DNA of 30,965 nt. Source: JBGTLA01 sp041744375 (lineage in GTDB: Bacteria; Actinomycetota; Acidimicrobiia; Spongiisociales; ZC4RG35). The stretch lies in the NCBI GenBank assembly GCA_041744375.1, contig JBGTLA010000134.1, positions 1-30,965 on the forward strand. Reading direction: 5' to 3'. A program made the translations under genes and the position numbers. The notes beneath the pieces were generated by a model. That model saw only the letters and a program-made list of their open reading frames with translations. It did no database searches and was not told the origin of the DNA. Shown piece after piece: positions 1 through 6,943 of this stretch (the first letter of the stretch is position 1; each line of letters begins with the position of its first letter).

Positions 1-123
1 GCCCGCCCCGTCGCCGGCGGTGGTTCCTGCCACCCAGATGTGATCCCCTATCCGCACCGCCCGGGAGTAGCCCACTATCGTCTCCCACTTCGTCCCCGAG
101 GAGATCAGGCGGCGTTCGCTCAT
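1..123 (-). CDS. RidA/YjgF-family protein, N-terminal part only
   Basis: The 41 visible residues begin MSERRLISSGTKWE and continue with a G-Y-S-R-A-V segment and V-A-G-T-T-A. This pattern opens Rid-family proteins, which deaminate reactive enamine/imine intermediates of amino-acid metabolism or act in related small-molecule clean-up. The gene runs off the left edge, so the active-site arginine cannot be checked. Its ATG overlaps the stop codon of the upstream membrane-protein gene in an ATGA, so the two are probably translationally coupled. Family assignment is from the N-terminal pattern alone; the exact Rid subfamily is open. Confidence 0.7.
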   Translation of the reverse strand, partial: MSERRLISSGTKWETIVGYSRAVRIGDHIWVAGTTAGDGAG

Positions 124-503
124 GTCCACAACCCGCCGAGATCCAGGACGATTCCAACCGTGAGTAGCAGCCACACCACCACGATGAAGCCGGTGTAGCG
201 CCACCGCAGTCGGTGGTCGGCCATCCAGAAGCGGCGGAGGCTGTTGTATCCCAACACCATGGCGAGCACCGAGAGGCCGATACTGATCGGGGCAGCCACC
301 ACACCGAGAAAGCCGATGATGGGCACGGCGATCGGCACCAGCAGATAGGTGATGACGCAACGAATCCCCGAGATGATGATCGAGCTCCGAAGCTTGTTCT
401 GGGCGTCGAAGACCGCCCCGGGAACGGGATCGCCTTCCACTCTCAGCCAGCGTCGGATGAGACGGTCCGGCGCACTGCGATGGGTGTCCAGGGTCGTCGC
501 CAC
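120..503 (-). CDS. small integral membrane protein, unknown function
   Basis: This 127-residue protein with a GTG start is not a family I recognise. The first 38 or so residues are polar and basic. Three hydrophobic segments follow, at about residues 41-60, 62-86 and 103-124, separated by a basic loop (SLRRFW, DHRLRWRY), which predicts a three-pass inner-membrane protein. Its stop overlaps the start codon of the RidA-like gene by an ATGA, so the pair should be co-transcribed. Downstream starts are possible, since no strong ribosome-binding site is visible before the GTG. Confidence 0.6.
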   Translation of the reverse strand: MATTLDTHRSAPDRLIRRWLRVEGDPVPGAVFDAQNKLRSSIIISGIRCVITYLLVPIAVPIIGFLGVVAAPISIGLSVLAMVLGYNSLRRFWMADHRLRWRYTGFIVVVWLLLTVGIVLDLGGLWT

Positions 504-607
504 GACGTGATGCTAGAGCCGACTCGACCGTTTCCGAACCTCGGGTGAGGGCCGTCCGGTTACCCTCGGAGGACTTCAGCCCGTCCGTGACCGTTCTAGG
601 AGACGAT

Positions 608-1810
608 ATGTCCACACCCGTGACCATGGGAGACACCGGTCTCTCCGTACCCGATGACCCGATCGTCCCCTTCATCGAGGGAGACGGCATCGGTCCCGAC
701 ATCTGGGCGGCGGCCCAGCGTGTCTTCGACGCCGCCGTCGACAAGGCCTACGAAGGCCGACGATCCATCGACTGGAAAGAAGTCCTGGCGGGCGAGAAGG
801 CGTACAACGCGACCGGTGCCTGGCTCCCCAAGGAGACGGTCGACGCCTTCCGCACCTACCTGGTGGGGATAAAGGGTCCGTTGACCACTCCCGTCGGTGG
901 CGGCATTCGCTCACTCAACGTCGCGTTGCGCCAGACGCTCGATCTGTACGCCTGCGTTCGCCCCGTGCGTTGGTACCAGGGCGTTCCTTCCCCGGTGCGT
1001 CATCCCGAGCTCGTGGACATGGTGATCTTCCGGGAGAACACCGAGGACGTCTACGCCGGCAAGGAGCTCGAGGCCAACAGCGAGGGTGCTGCCAAGCTGC
1101 TCTCGTTTCTCGACCAGGAGTTCGGGTGGGAGATACGACCCGACTCGGGCCTGGGTATCAAACCCATCTCTGCCACCGGCTCGAAACGGCTGATCCGCGC
1201 CGCCATCCGCTACGCCTTGGACAACGGTCGCGAGTCGGTCACACTCGTGCACAAGGGCAACATCATGAAGTTCACGGAAGGCGCCTTCCGGACCTGGGGG
1301 TACGAATTGGTCGCCGAGGAATTTTCCGATGTGGCCGTCTCCTGGGAGGACTGCGGCGGCGACCCGGCCGGCAAACTCCTCGTCCAAGACGTCATCGCCG
1401 ATGCCATGTTGCAGCAGGTTCTCACCCGCCCCGCCAACTACGACGTTATCGCCACCATGAACCTCAACGGAGACTACCTATCCGACGCCCTGGCGGCGCA
1501 GGTGGGCGGTATAGGCATCGCCCCCGGCGGCAACATCAATTACGACACGGGATACGCCGTGTTCGAGGCCACCCACGGGACCGCGCCCAAGTACGCCGGC
1601 CAGGACAAGGTCAATCCAGGTTCGGTCATCCTCTCGGGTGAGATGATGTTTCGCTATCTGGGATGGAACGAGGCCGCCGACCTCGTTGTCACGGGTCTGG
1701 AGGCAGCCATCGGCGACAAGGTCGTCACCTACGACTTCGCCCGCCTGATGGACGGCGCCACCGAGGTGCCCACGTCGGCTTTCGGCGACGCGGTCATCGA
1801 ACGCATGTAA
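608..1810 (+). CDS. icd: NADP-dependent isocitrate dehydrogenase
   Basis: This enzyme oxidatively decarboxylates isocitrate to 2-oxoglutarate with NADP+ in the cytosolic TCA cycle. The 400-residue protein is close in length to E. coli Icd (416). Visible motifs are EGDGIGPDIW near residue 24, GGIRSLNVALRQ at about 98-109 (the isocitrate-binding loop holding the serine phosphorylated in E. coli), FRENTEDVYAG at 141-151, GNIMKFTEGAFR, and HGTAPKYAGQDKVNPGS at 323-339. The Lys-Tyr pair in that last motif plus Tyr375/Arg379 in VTYDFARL are the NADP-selecting residues known from E. coli. I chose the ATG at 608 because AGGAG lies seven to ten bases upstream and the homologous region starts there; an in-frame GTG-type start at 545 would add 21 residues without family support. 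It is transcribed alone. Confidence 0.96.
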   Translation: MSTPVTMGDTGLSVPDDPIVPFIEGDGIGPDIWAAAQRVFDAAVDKAYEGRRSIDWKEVLAGEKAYNATGAWLPKETVDAFRTYLVGIKGPLTTPVGGGIRSLNVALRQTLDLYACVRPVRWYQGVPSPVRHPELVDMVIFRENTEDVYAGKELEANSEGAAKLLSFLDQEFGWEIRPDSGLGIKPISATGSKRLIRAAIRYALDNGRESVTLVHKGNIMKFTEGAFRTWGYELVAEEFSDVAVSWEDCGGDPAGKLLVQDVIADAMLQQVLTRPANYDVIATMNLNGDYLSDALAAQVGGIGIAPGGNINYDTGYAVFEATHGTAPKYAGQDKVNPGSVILSGEMMFRYLGWNEAADLVVTGLEAAIGDKVVTYDFARLMDGATEVPTSAFGDAVIERM

Positions 1811-1821
1811 CGGCACGGCCC

Positions 1822-2964
1822 TCAGTAGCGGAGGACGGCGGCGAGTTCCCCTCCTCCCGGGATGTCGTTGGGGTCGACGACGTGCACCTCGCCGCCATTG
1901 CGCCAGGTGGCGGCGGCGGCCAGGTCGTAGAGGTCCGTCGAGTGTTCGGAGTCGTTCATCGTCACTTCGAAGGTGGTCGGGTCGACCGAGCCCCATTGCT
2001 GGCGACCGAGCGGTGTGAACAGCGTCGCCACCCTGCCCTGGTGGGCGGCCACCACCACCTCGGGAACCGATCCTGACGCCGTGCCATTGCCGGCATGCCA
2101 GTCGGCTTCGAAACGTTGACGCGCCCGGTCCCGCTGCTTGTCGAAGATGGGCGCCACCAGCGGCCAGGCACGATCATGGAGAACTTCGGCCGACAGCTTG
2201 TCGGTGTTGCCCTCGATTCCTTCGTCCACCACGTCGAGGTTCGTGACGTGCCGGTACAGGGGGTGCAGGTACGCCACTCCTGCCAGAACCACGGGGGCGC
2301 GTCCGCTGTTGACTATGGCGCTCACACCTTTGTCCACGTGACGGAAGAAGGCCACCAGCTCTTCGTTGGTCGACTCATCGCCAAGGCCGTGGCCATGGAA
2401 GGCGAGAGCCGTTGCCCCGGCCGACGTGCCGTGGTACTGGAGCTCCGTCTCGGGGTCGCGATACCACAAGGCCTCGGCGACGCTGGTGGGGACATCCTCC
2501 AACTCCAGTTCGCTGACGCGAAACCGGCTGCCCCGCAGGAGACGGATGTTGTTGTGGCTGAGGGTGAGGACATAGAACTCGGTGCCTGCTGCCACCAGCG
2601 GCACCAGCGGCTTGATGTGGAACCGGTCGGCCACGACCACGAGCGGATCGAACGATTGAGGAAGTCGGAAGACGTCCGAGTTCCCGGGGGCCACCATGAG
2701 GGCCAGCCCGTCCTCCTGGTGCTGCCAGAAGTCATTGTCGTCGGCGAGATGCATGACCGGAGCCACCACGGCCTCGGCCTCGGATTGGCGAAAACCCCCA
2801 TTGGTCAGCTCGTCGAGGGCTTCTGCGATGGCGTGGCGGAACCGAAGCGGGTTCTGGCGAGTCTCGGGGCCGCGACGTTCGGTCGGCAGGTAGATCGACA
2901 CGCACGGCCCGCGCTGGTGCGAGACGAGTCGGTCGATGTCGGCAACGGTCAGGTGGTCCATCAT
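1822..2964 (-). CDS. baeRF3-type archaeo-eukaryotic release-factor-like protein
   Basis: The 380-residue protein opens with a short leucine-rich stretch and then CVSIYLPTERRGPETRQNP, the signature start of the bacterial eRF1-like baeRF3 group. The C-terminal part ends with the characteristic A-T-W-R-N-G-G-E-V-H-V-V-D segment. Members are predicted from comparative genomics to act on stalled ribosomes or hibernation complexes; biochemistry is scarce, so the role is an inference. An AAGGAG sits 11 bases before the ATG at 2964; the in-frame GTG at 2976 falls inside that ribosome-binding site and is unlikely. The gene converges on icd with only an 11-base gap, and diverges from the exported beta-propeller gene across a leader that holds a perfect palindrome. 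Confidence 0.8.
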   Translation of the reverse strand: MMDHLTVADIDRLVSHQRGPCVSIYLPTERRGPETRQNPLRFRHAIAEALDELTNGGFRQSEAEAVVAPVMHLADDNDFWQHQEDGLALMVAPGNSDVFRLPQSFDPLVVVADRFHIKPLVPLVAAGTEFYVLTLSHNNIRLLRGSRFRVSELELEDVPTSVAEALWYRDPETELQYHGTSAGATALAFHGHGLGDESTNEELVAFFRHVDKGVSAIVNSGRAPVVLAGVAYLHPLYRHVTNLDVVDEGIEGNTDKLSAEVLHDRAWPLVAPIFDKQRDRARQRFEADWHAGNGTASGSVPEVVVAAHQGRVATLFTPLGRQQWGSVDPTTFEVTMNDSEHSTDLYDLAAAATWRNGGEVHVVDPNDIPGGGELAAVLRY

Positions 2965-3018
2965 GGAGGGGTCCACTCCTTAGGTCGATCCAGGGCCAGG
3001 GTAAGGATTGTCGACTCC

Positions 3019-3034
3019 TAGTGCTAGAGCACTA
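3019..3034. promoter_or_regulatory. 16-bp perfect palindrome, candidate operator
   Basis: TAGTGCTAGAGCACTA is a perfect inverted repeat (7+2+7) in the shared leader of the divergent baeRF3 and LVIVD genes, 55 bases upstream of the baeRF3 start. Size and symmetry fit a binding site for a dimeric regulator of the TetR, MarR or GntR type. The cognate factor cannot be named from the sequence. Confidence 0.4.
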
Positions 3035-3162
3035 AGCCTCGTCCACGAACTGACCCAGGAGACACGCCTTGGCCTTTCTCCGCCAGCGGCGGTGATCTTC
3101 GCGTAGGTTCGGTGCATACGCGCCGAGCACCCCTGCTCGGTTCGGGGAGACAAGGAGAAGAA

Positions 3163-4530
3163 ATGCGACGCATGATGCCGGTATTGGCCGGTGCACTCCT
3201 GGTAGTCGCGCTCGTGGCGATACCCGCCGGGGGCCACCACGACGACGGGAAGGGCGATGTCAGCCCGCCCAACCTGGTGGAACTCGAGCACGAATTCGAG
3301 AACGTGGTGGCTGCCGAGGCCAATCCCATTGGCAACGCTCCCCGCGGTTTTGCACCTTGCATCCGCGGCATGGCGGCCGACACCTACCCCTGCCACAGGG
3401 TGGATATGTTGAGTCACCTGACGCTTGGTGATCTCGGTCTCAGCTTCGCCAACGACATTTGGGGCTGGACCGATCCGCTGACGACGAAGGACTACGCCCT
3501 GATCGGCGGCACCGAAGGAACGGTCGTCGTCGACATCAGCGACCCCAGACGTCCCGCCATCACCGGCATGCTTCCGACTCATTCGACGGCGGGGGGCCCT
3601 TTCTGGCGAGACATCAAGGTCTATGACGATCACGCCTACGTGGTGTCGGAACACACGGGGCATGGCGTCCAGGTGCTCGATCTCACACAGGTGCGCGGTG
3701 TGACCGGAGATCCGGTCGTCTTTTCTGAGACGGCCCATTACGACGGTATCGGCAGCGCCCACAACATCGCCATCAACGAGGACACTGGCTTCGCCTACGC
3801 GATAGGGGCGGCGTCGGGTACTGAAAGCGGTTGCTCTGGTGGCCTGCACATGATCGACATATCCGATCCCGCCGCTCCGTCCTTCGCCGGATGCTTTGGC
3901 GAACGGGGGTACATCCACGACACCCAGTGCGTGATCTATGAAGGCCCCGACGCCGAGCACCGTGGCAAGGAGATCTGCTTCAACTCGGCGGCCGAGTTCT
4001 TTGGCTTCCACCCCGACTTGATCGACAACACCCTGTCGATCGTCGATGTGACCGACAAGTCGAATCCGATCGAGCTGTCCTTTTTCGAGTACGCCAACGA
4101 CGGGTACAGCCATCAGGGCTGGCTGACGCCCGACCAGCGTTACTTCCTGCACAACGACGAACTCGACGAGGTGTTCGGACAGGTGGGCGGGACGGTGACA
4201 CGGATCTTCGACGTGCAGAATCTGGCCGAACTGACCGCCCCGGTGGAGGTCGACCACGGGACGACATCGATCGGGCACAACGCCTATACCGAAGGCCGCT
4301 ACCTGTATGCGTCTAACTACACGTCGGGCCTGCGGATCTTCGACATCACCAAGGTCGATCAGGGCCTGCTTCCGCCGGCGGCGTTCTTCGACGTCTACCC
4401 GCTGAATGACAACCCCACGTTCGAGGGTGGTACGTGGAGCAACTACCCCTACTTCCATCAAAAGAAGATCGTTGCGGTGAGTTCGATGGAGCGTGGGCTG
4501 TTCGTGCTCCAGCCCCGTCTCGGTTCCTGA
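3163..4530 (+). CDS. exported choice-of-anchor-B / LVIVD-repeat beta-propeller protein
   Basis: The 455-residue product starts with a Sec-type signal peptide: MRRMM, a hydrophobic run to about residue 22, then IPAGGHH as a plausible cleavage region. The mature part holds repeated V-V-D-I-S-D-P / I-D-I-S-D-P-A / I-V-D-V-T-D-K-S-N-P segments, the LVIVD repeats that form beta-propeller blades. Segments such as ANDIWGWTD, YAYVVSEHTGHGVQVLD and HYDGIGSAHNIAIN match the choice-of-anchor-B family. Such proteins lie outside the cytoplasm; their ligands are unknown. I chose the ATG at 3163 because an AAGGAG sits a few bases upstream and a signal peptide follows at once; the longer frame from 3112 would bury that signal. 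Several cysteines in the mature part would fit disulfides. Confidence 0.85.
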   Translation: MRRMMPVLAGALLVVALVAIPAGGHHDDGKGDVSPPNLVELEHEFENVVAAEANPIGNAPRGFAPCIRGMAADTYPCHRVDMLSHLTLGDLGLSFANDIWGWTDPLTTKDYALIGGTEGTVVVDISDPRRPAITGMLPTHSTAGGPFWRDIKVYDDHAYVVSEHTGHGVQVLDLTQVRGVTGDPVVFSETAHYDGIGSAHNIAINEDTGFAYAIGAASGTESGCSGGLHMIDISDPAAPSFAGCFGERGYIHDTQCVIYEGPDAEHRGKEICFNSAAEFFGFHPDLIDNTLSIVDVTDKSNPIELSFFEYANDGYSHQGWLTPDQRYFLHNDELDEVFGQVGGTVTRIFDVQNLAELTAPVEVDHGTTSIGHNAYTEGRYLYASNYTSGLRIFDITKVDQGLLPPAAFFDVYPLNDNPTFEGGTWSNYPYFHQKKIVAVSSMERGLFVLQPRLGS

Positions 4531-4544
4531 GCAGGGCGCGCTTG

Positions 4545-4576
4545 CGATTGGGCGCCCCCATCGGGGCGCCCAATCG
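4545..4576. terminator. perfect 14-bp hairpin between convergent genes
   Basis: Arms at 4545-4558 and 4563-4576 are exact inverted repeats around a four-base loop (CATC). The site lies 15 bases after the beta-propeller stop and 54 bases beyond the antiporter stop on the other strand, so it can serve both directions. There is no long T tract, as is common in actinobacteria. Confidence 0.75.
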
Positions 4577-4629
4577 TGGCGATTTCAAGTTCAGGCGGGG
4601 TCGATGGTTCACGTCATGGGTGGAAGCTG

Positions 4630-6744
4630 TCAGCTATTGACGATCAGGACCGGGATGGGGGCGTGTCTGGCCAGATGCTCCACCCTGGGGCCGAGATGGA
4701 GCCGGGTGGTGCCGGCGCGGACGCTGGTCCCCAGCACCAAGAGATCGGCCCCGAACTCGTCGATGGCGGCGAGGATGCCATTGGTGGCGTCGTCGGAGCG
4801 GCGAACGTGCGTCTGTATCTCGTGACCGAGTGCCACTGCCACCTGGGCCAGCTCGGCTGTCAAGTCGCTAGCCACTCCCCGTGTAAGCCGACCGTGGGCC
4901 ATGGTCACGATGTGAATGCCTATGACCTCGGAGCTTTCCTGCGCTATGGCGAGGGTAAGTTCGGCCGCGCGGCGGGCCGCGGCCGTGCCGTTTGTCGGCA
5001 CGAGGATGCGGTTCGGTCGCCACTCTTCATTTAGTGCCACTCCTCGGACCAGCATGGTCGGACATGGTGCAAGTTTGACGAGGTCGTCGATCATTGGACC
5101 GAACAAGCTTGCGTCCGAACCTCCCGCCTTCGGAGTTCCGAGGACCATGAGGTCGTAATCGCCTTCGGCCTCGTGCAGAATCGCCGCTACCGGGTCGTCC
5201 GAGACGAGGATACGCGTGGCCGCCTCGGTGTCGAACAGGCTCCGCATCTGCCCCAGGTAGCGGGAGGCGATCGTCCGGCCCTCGGCGGTCGTTACGGCAC
5301 ACAACGTCAGGGAGGTGTTTCTCATCCGGGTGAGCTGGTTCAGAAGTGTTGCCTGCATCTCCCTGGTGAATCCAGCCGTCGCCGAACCCGGCCGAACCGG
5401 CACCAGCACGCGGCGGATCCTCCCGACAAAGGAGTGTTGTAGGGCCGTTTCCCGCTGCAGCCGCTCACCTTCCTCTGGCCCGATCTCGATGCGGTTGGTG
5501 GTGAAGCGGAGTGCTACCGGTGCCATGAGAGATGTGGCAATGGCCATCACGACGATGATGGAGAACATCTCCTGGCTCAGTATGCCGAGCGAGAGCCCGA
5601 TGGTGGCGATGATGATCTCCAGGGCGCCGCGCGCGTTCAGCCCCGAGCCATACGCCAGGGCCGACCAGTGATCCTGGCCGGAGAGGAGCCGGGCTCCCAA
5701 ATACGCTCCAACGACTTTGCCGAAGGTGGCCACGGCGATGACAACGAGGGTGAGCATCAGGAGAGAGGGCGTGAGGATGGCGGTGACGTCGACCTTGAGC
5801 CCGGCGACGGCGAAGAAGACCGGCGCGAACACCGCCAAGGCCATGCTTTCGATCTTGCGGATGGTATCTGTGGGGAGGCGTGTCGACCGGCCGAAGAGGA
5901 TGCCGATGGCGAAAGCTCCCAGGACGGGTTCCAGGTGTAAGTACTGGGTGAAGGCGCCCCAGGCGAACGCTAGAGCCACTGCCAGCGTGAGGATCTGGTC
6001 GTGTCCCCGGAAATGATCTTGGACAAACGCCAAACCGCGATCCACCAACCAGACGCCGATCGTGGCTGTAGCCACCACGAACACCACGACCATGCCAATG
6101 GTTTGAGCCACAGTACCTGCAGTGAGAGCGGTGGCAGAGGCAAGGGCAGTGACCAAACCCAGAAGCGTCCACCCCGTGATGTCGTCGATCATCCCGGCTG
6201 CGAGCAGTGTCTGGCCGACGTCACGCCGCATCAGGTCGAGATCCATCAGCACCTTTGCCAGCACGGGAATGGCCGAGATCGAGAGCGCTGTCGCCAAGAA
6301 GAGAACGAACACCGTTCGTTGGTCGGGGTCTGCGAGGAGGCTGTCGGGGATGGCGTATCCCAAAGCGATACCGGTAGCGAATGGCAGGACCAGCCCCCCG
6401 ATTGCAACCCCGAGTGCCGTTCCGGCTTTGCGTTTGATCAGTGCGAGATCTGTCTCTAGGCCGGTGACCACCAGCAGTAGCATTACTCCGATCAGCGCCA
6501 CCACCTCGAGTAAGTAGCCCTGGACGGAACTCTGGGGAAGCACGAGGCGGCCCAGCCAGGGTACGAGGCTCGACAGGAGCGACGGCCCGAGAATGACCCC
6601 TGCCAGAATCTCGCCGACAACTGAGGGTTGACCCAAGCGCAGGGACAGCGCGCCCAACAGACGCGCCGTGAACAACAGGATGGCCACCTGGGCCACCAGC
6701 TGCAACACCTCGTCGTGCGAGGCAGCGCCAAAAGTCTCGAGCAA
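4630..6744 (-). CDS. CPA2-family cation/H+ antiporter fused to two universal-stress domains
   Basis: The 704-residue protein has a long membrane domain (residues 1-415) of the CPA2 (KefC/NapA-like) family. It carries GQPSVVGEILAGVILGPS near 38-55 and the ion-binding pair Asp187-Asp188 in GMIDDITGW. Two cytosolic universal-stress (UspA-like) domains follow, at about 440-575 (RRVLVPV) and 577-704 (NRILVPTNG; end LVLGTSVRAGTTRL and PVLIVNS). The role is exchange of K+ or Na+ for protons, with the Usp domains as likely nucleotide-responsive regulators. The start is a TTG at 6744 preceded by AAGGAAGGGG. The frame stays open to 6912, but that stretch is occupied by a riboswitch and is not translated in my reading. 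The Asp-Asp pair is typical of electrogenic members, by family knowledge. Confidence 0.9.
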   Translation of the reverse strand: MLETFGAASHDEVLQLVAQVAILLFTARLLGALSLRLGQPSVVGEILAGVILGPSLLSSLVPWLGRLVLPQSSVQGYLLEVVALIGVMLLLVVTGLETDLALIKRKAGTALGVAIGGLVLPFATGIALGYAIPDSLLADPDQRTVFVLFLATALSISAIPVLAKVLMDLDLMRRDVGQTLLAAGMIDDITGWTLLGLVTALASATALTAGTVAQTIGMVVVFVVATATIGVWLVDRGLAFVQDHFRGHDQILTLAVALAFAWGAFTQYLHLEPVLGAFAIGILFGRSTRLPTDTIRKIESMALAVFAPVFFAVAGLKVDVTAILTPSLLMLTLVVIAVATFGKVVGAYLGARLLSGQDHWSALAYGSGLNARGALEIIIATIGLSLGILSQEMFSIIVVMAIATSLMAPVALRFTTNRIEIGPEEGERLQRETALQHSFVGRIRRVLVPVRPGSATAGFTREMQATLLNQLTRMRNTSLTLCAVTTAEGRTIASRYLGQMRSLFDTEAATRILVSDDPVAAILHEAEGDYDLMVLGTPKAGGSDASLFGPMIDDLVKLAPCPTMLVRGVALNEEWRPNRILVPTNGTAAARRAAELTLAIAQESSEVIGIHIVTMAHGRLTRGVASDLTAELAQVAVALGHEIQTHVRRSDDATNGILAAIDEFGADLLVLGTSVRAGTTRLHLGPRVEHLARHAPIPVLIVNS

Positions 6745-6760
6745 GCCAACCCCTTCCTTG

Positions 6761-6877
6761 TCGCCTTGGGGGTTAGCTGTCGGGCTCGGGCTGGAAGGTT
6801 GCCCTACCCGGCCGTAGCCGGGATTCGCCCCGGGGATAGTGGTTCCCCCCACCCGACGTCTGGCCGGGTTCGGCGGT
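6761..6877 (-). ncRNA. c-di-AMP riboswitch (ydaO-yuaA class)
   Basis: Read on the minus strand, the leader contains all conserved blocks of the ydaO-yuaA aptamer in order: a CGCCGAACCC start near 6875, GGGGGGAACCAC at 6839-6850, GGGGCGAATCC at 6821-6831, GGTAGGGCAACCTTCC at 6793-6808, CCCGAGCCCGACAGCTAAC down to 6772, and a closing GGCG at 6762-6765 that pairs with the opening CGCC as P1. The order and wording match the known Thermoanaerobacter aptamer closely. The ribosome-binding site AAGGAAGGGG begins one base after the aptamer, and no terminator hairpin separates them. Control is therefore more likely at translation than by attenuation (inference). c-di-AMP usually represses K+ uptake and activates export; whether this switch is ON or OFF cannot be told from sequence. 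Confidence 0.93.
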
Positions 6878-6943
6878 GAAGCGATCACGCTAGCGTGGCT
6901 GGAAGGCCACAAGGCGCATCTGAGCGGGGACTAGGGTGCCCGG

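Noticed and set aside
213..548. Plus-strand open frame opposite the small membrane protein
   Set aside because: Its product is a polar, histidine-rich composition typical of the antisense of a membrane protein, without a ribosome-binding site. The minus-strand frame gives clear membrane segments and an ATGA coupling.
2095..3021. 308-codon plus-strand frame over the baeRF3 gene
   Set aside because: Antisense shadow of a recognised family; no start signal.
3019..3034. Palindrome as a CIRCE (HrcA) element
   Set aside because: CIRCE is TTAGCACTC-N9-GAGTGCTAA. Here the half-sites are in the opposite order with a 2-base spacer, and no heat-shock gene is adjacent.
2980..4461. 493-codon minus-strand frame over the beta-propeller gene
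   Set aside because: It is antisense to a gene with a signal peptide, ribosome-binding site and recognised repeats. The predicted product has no domain.
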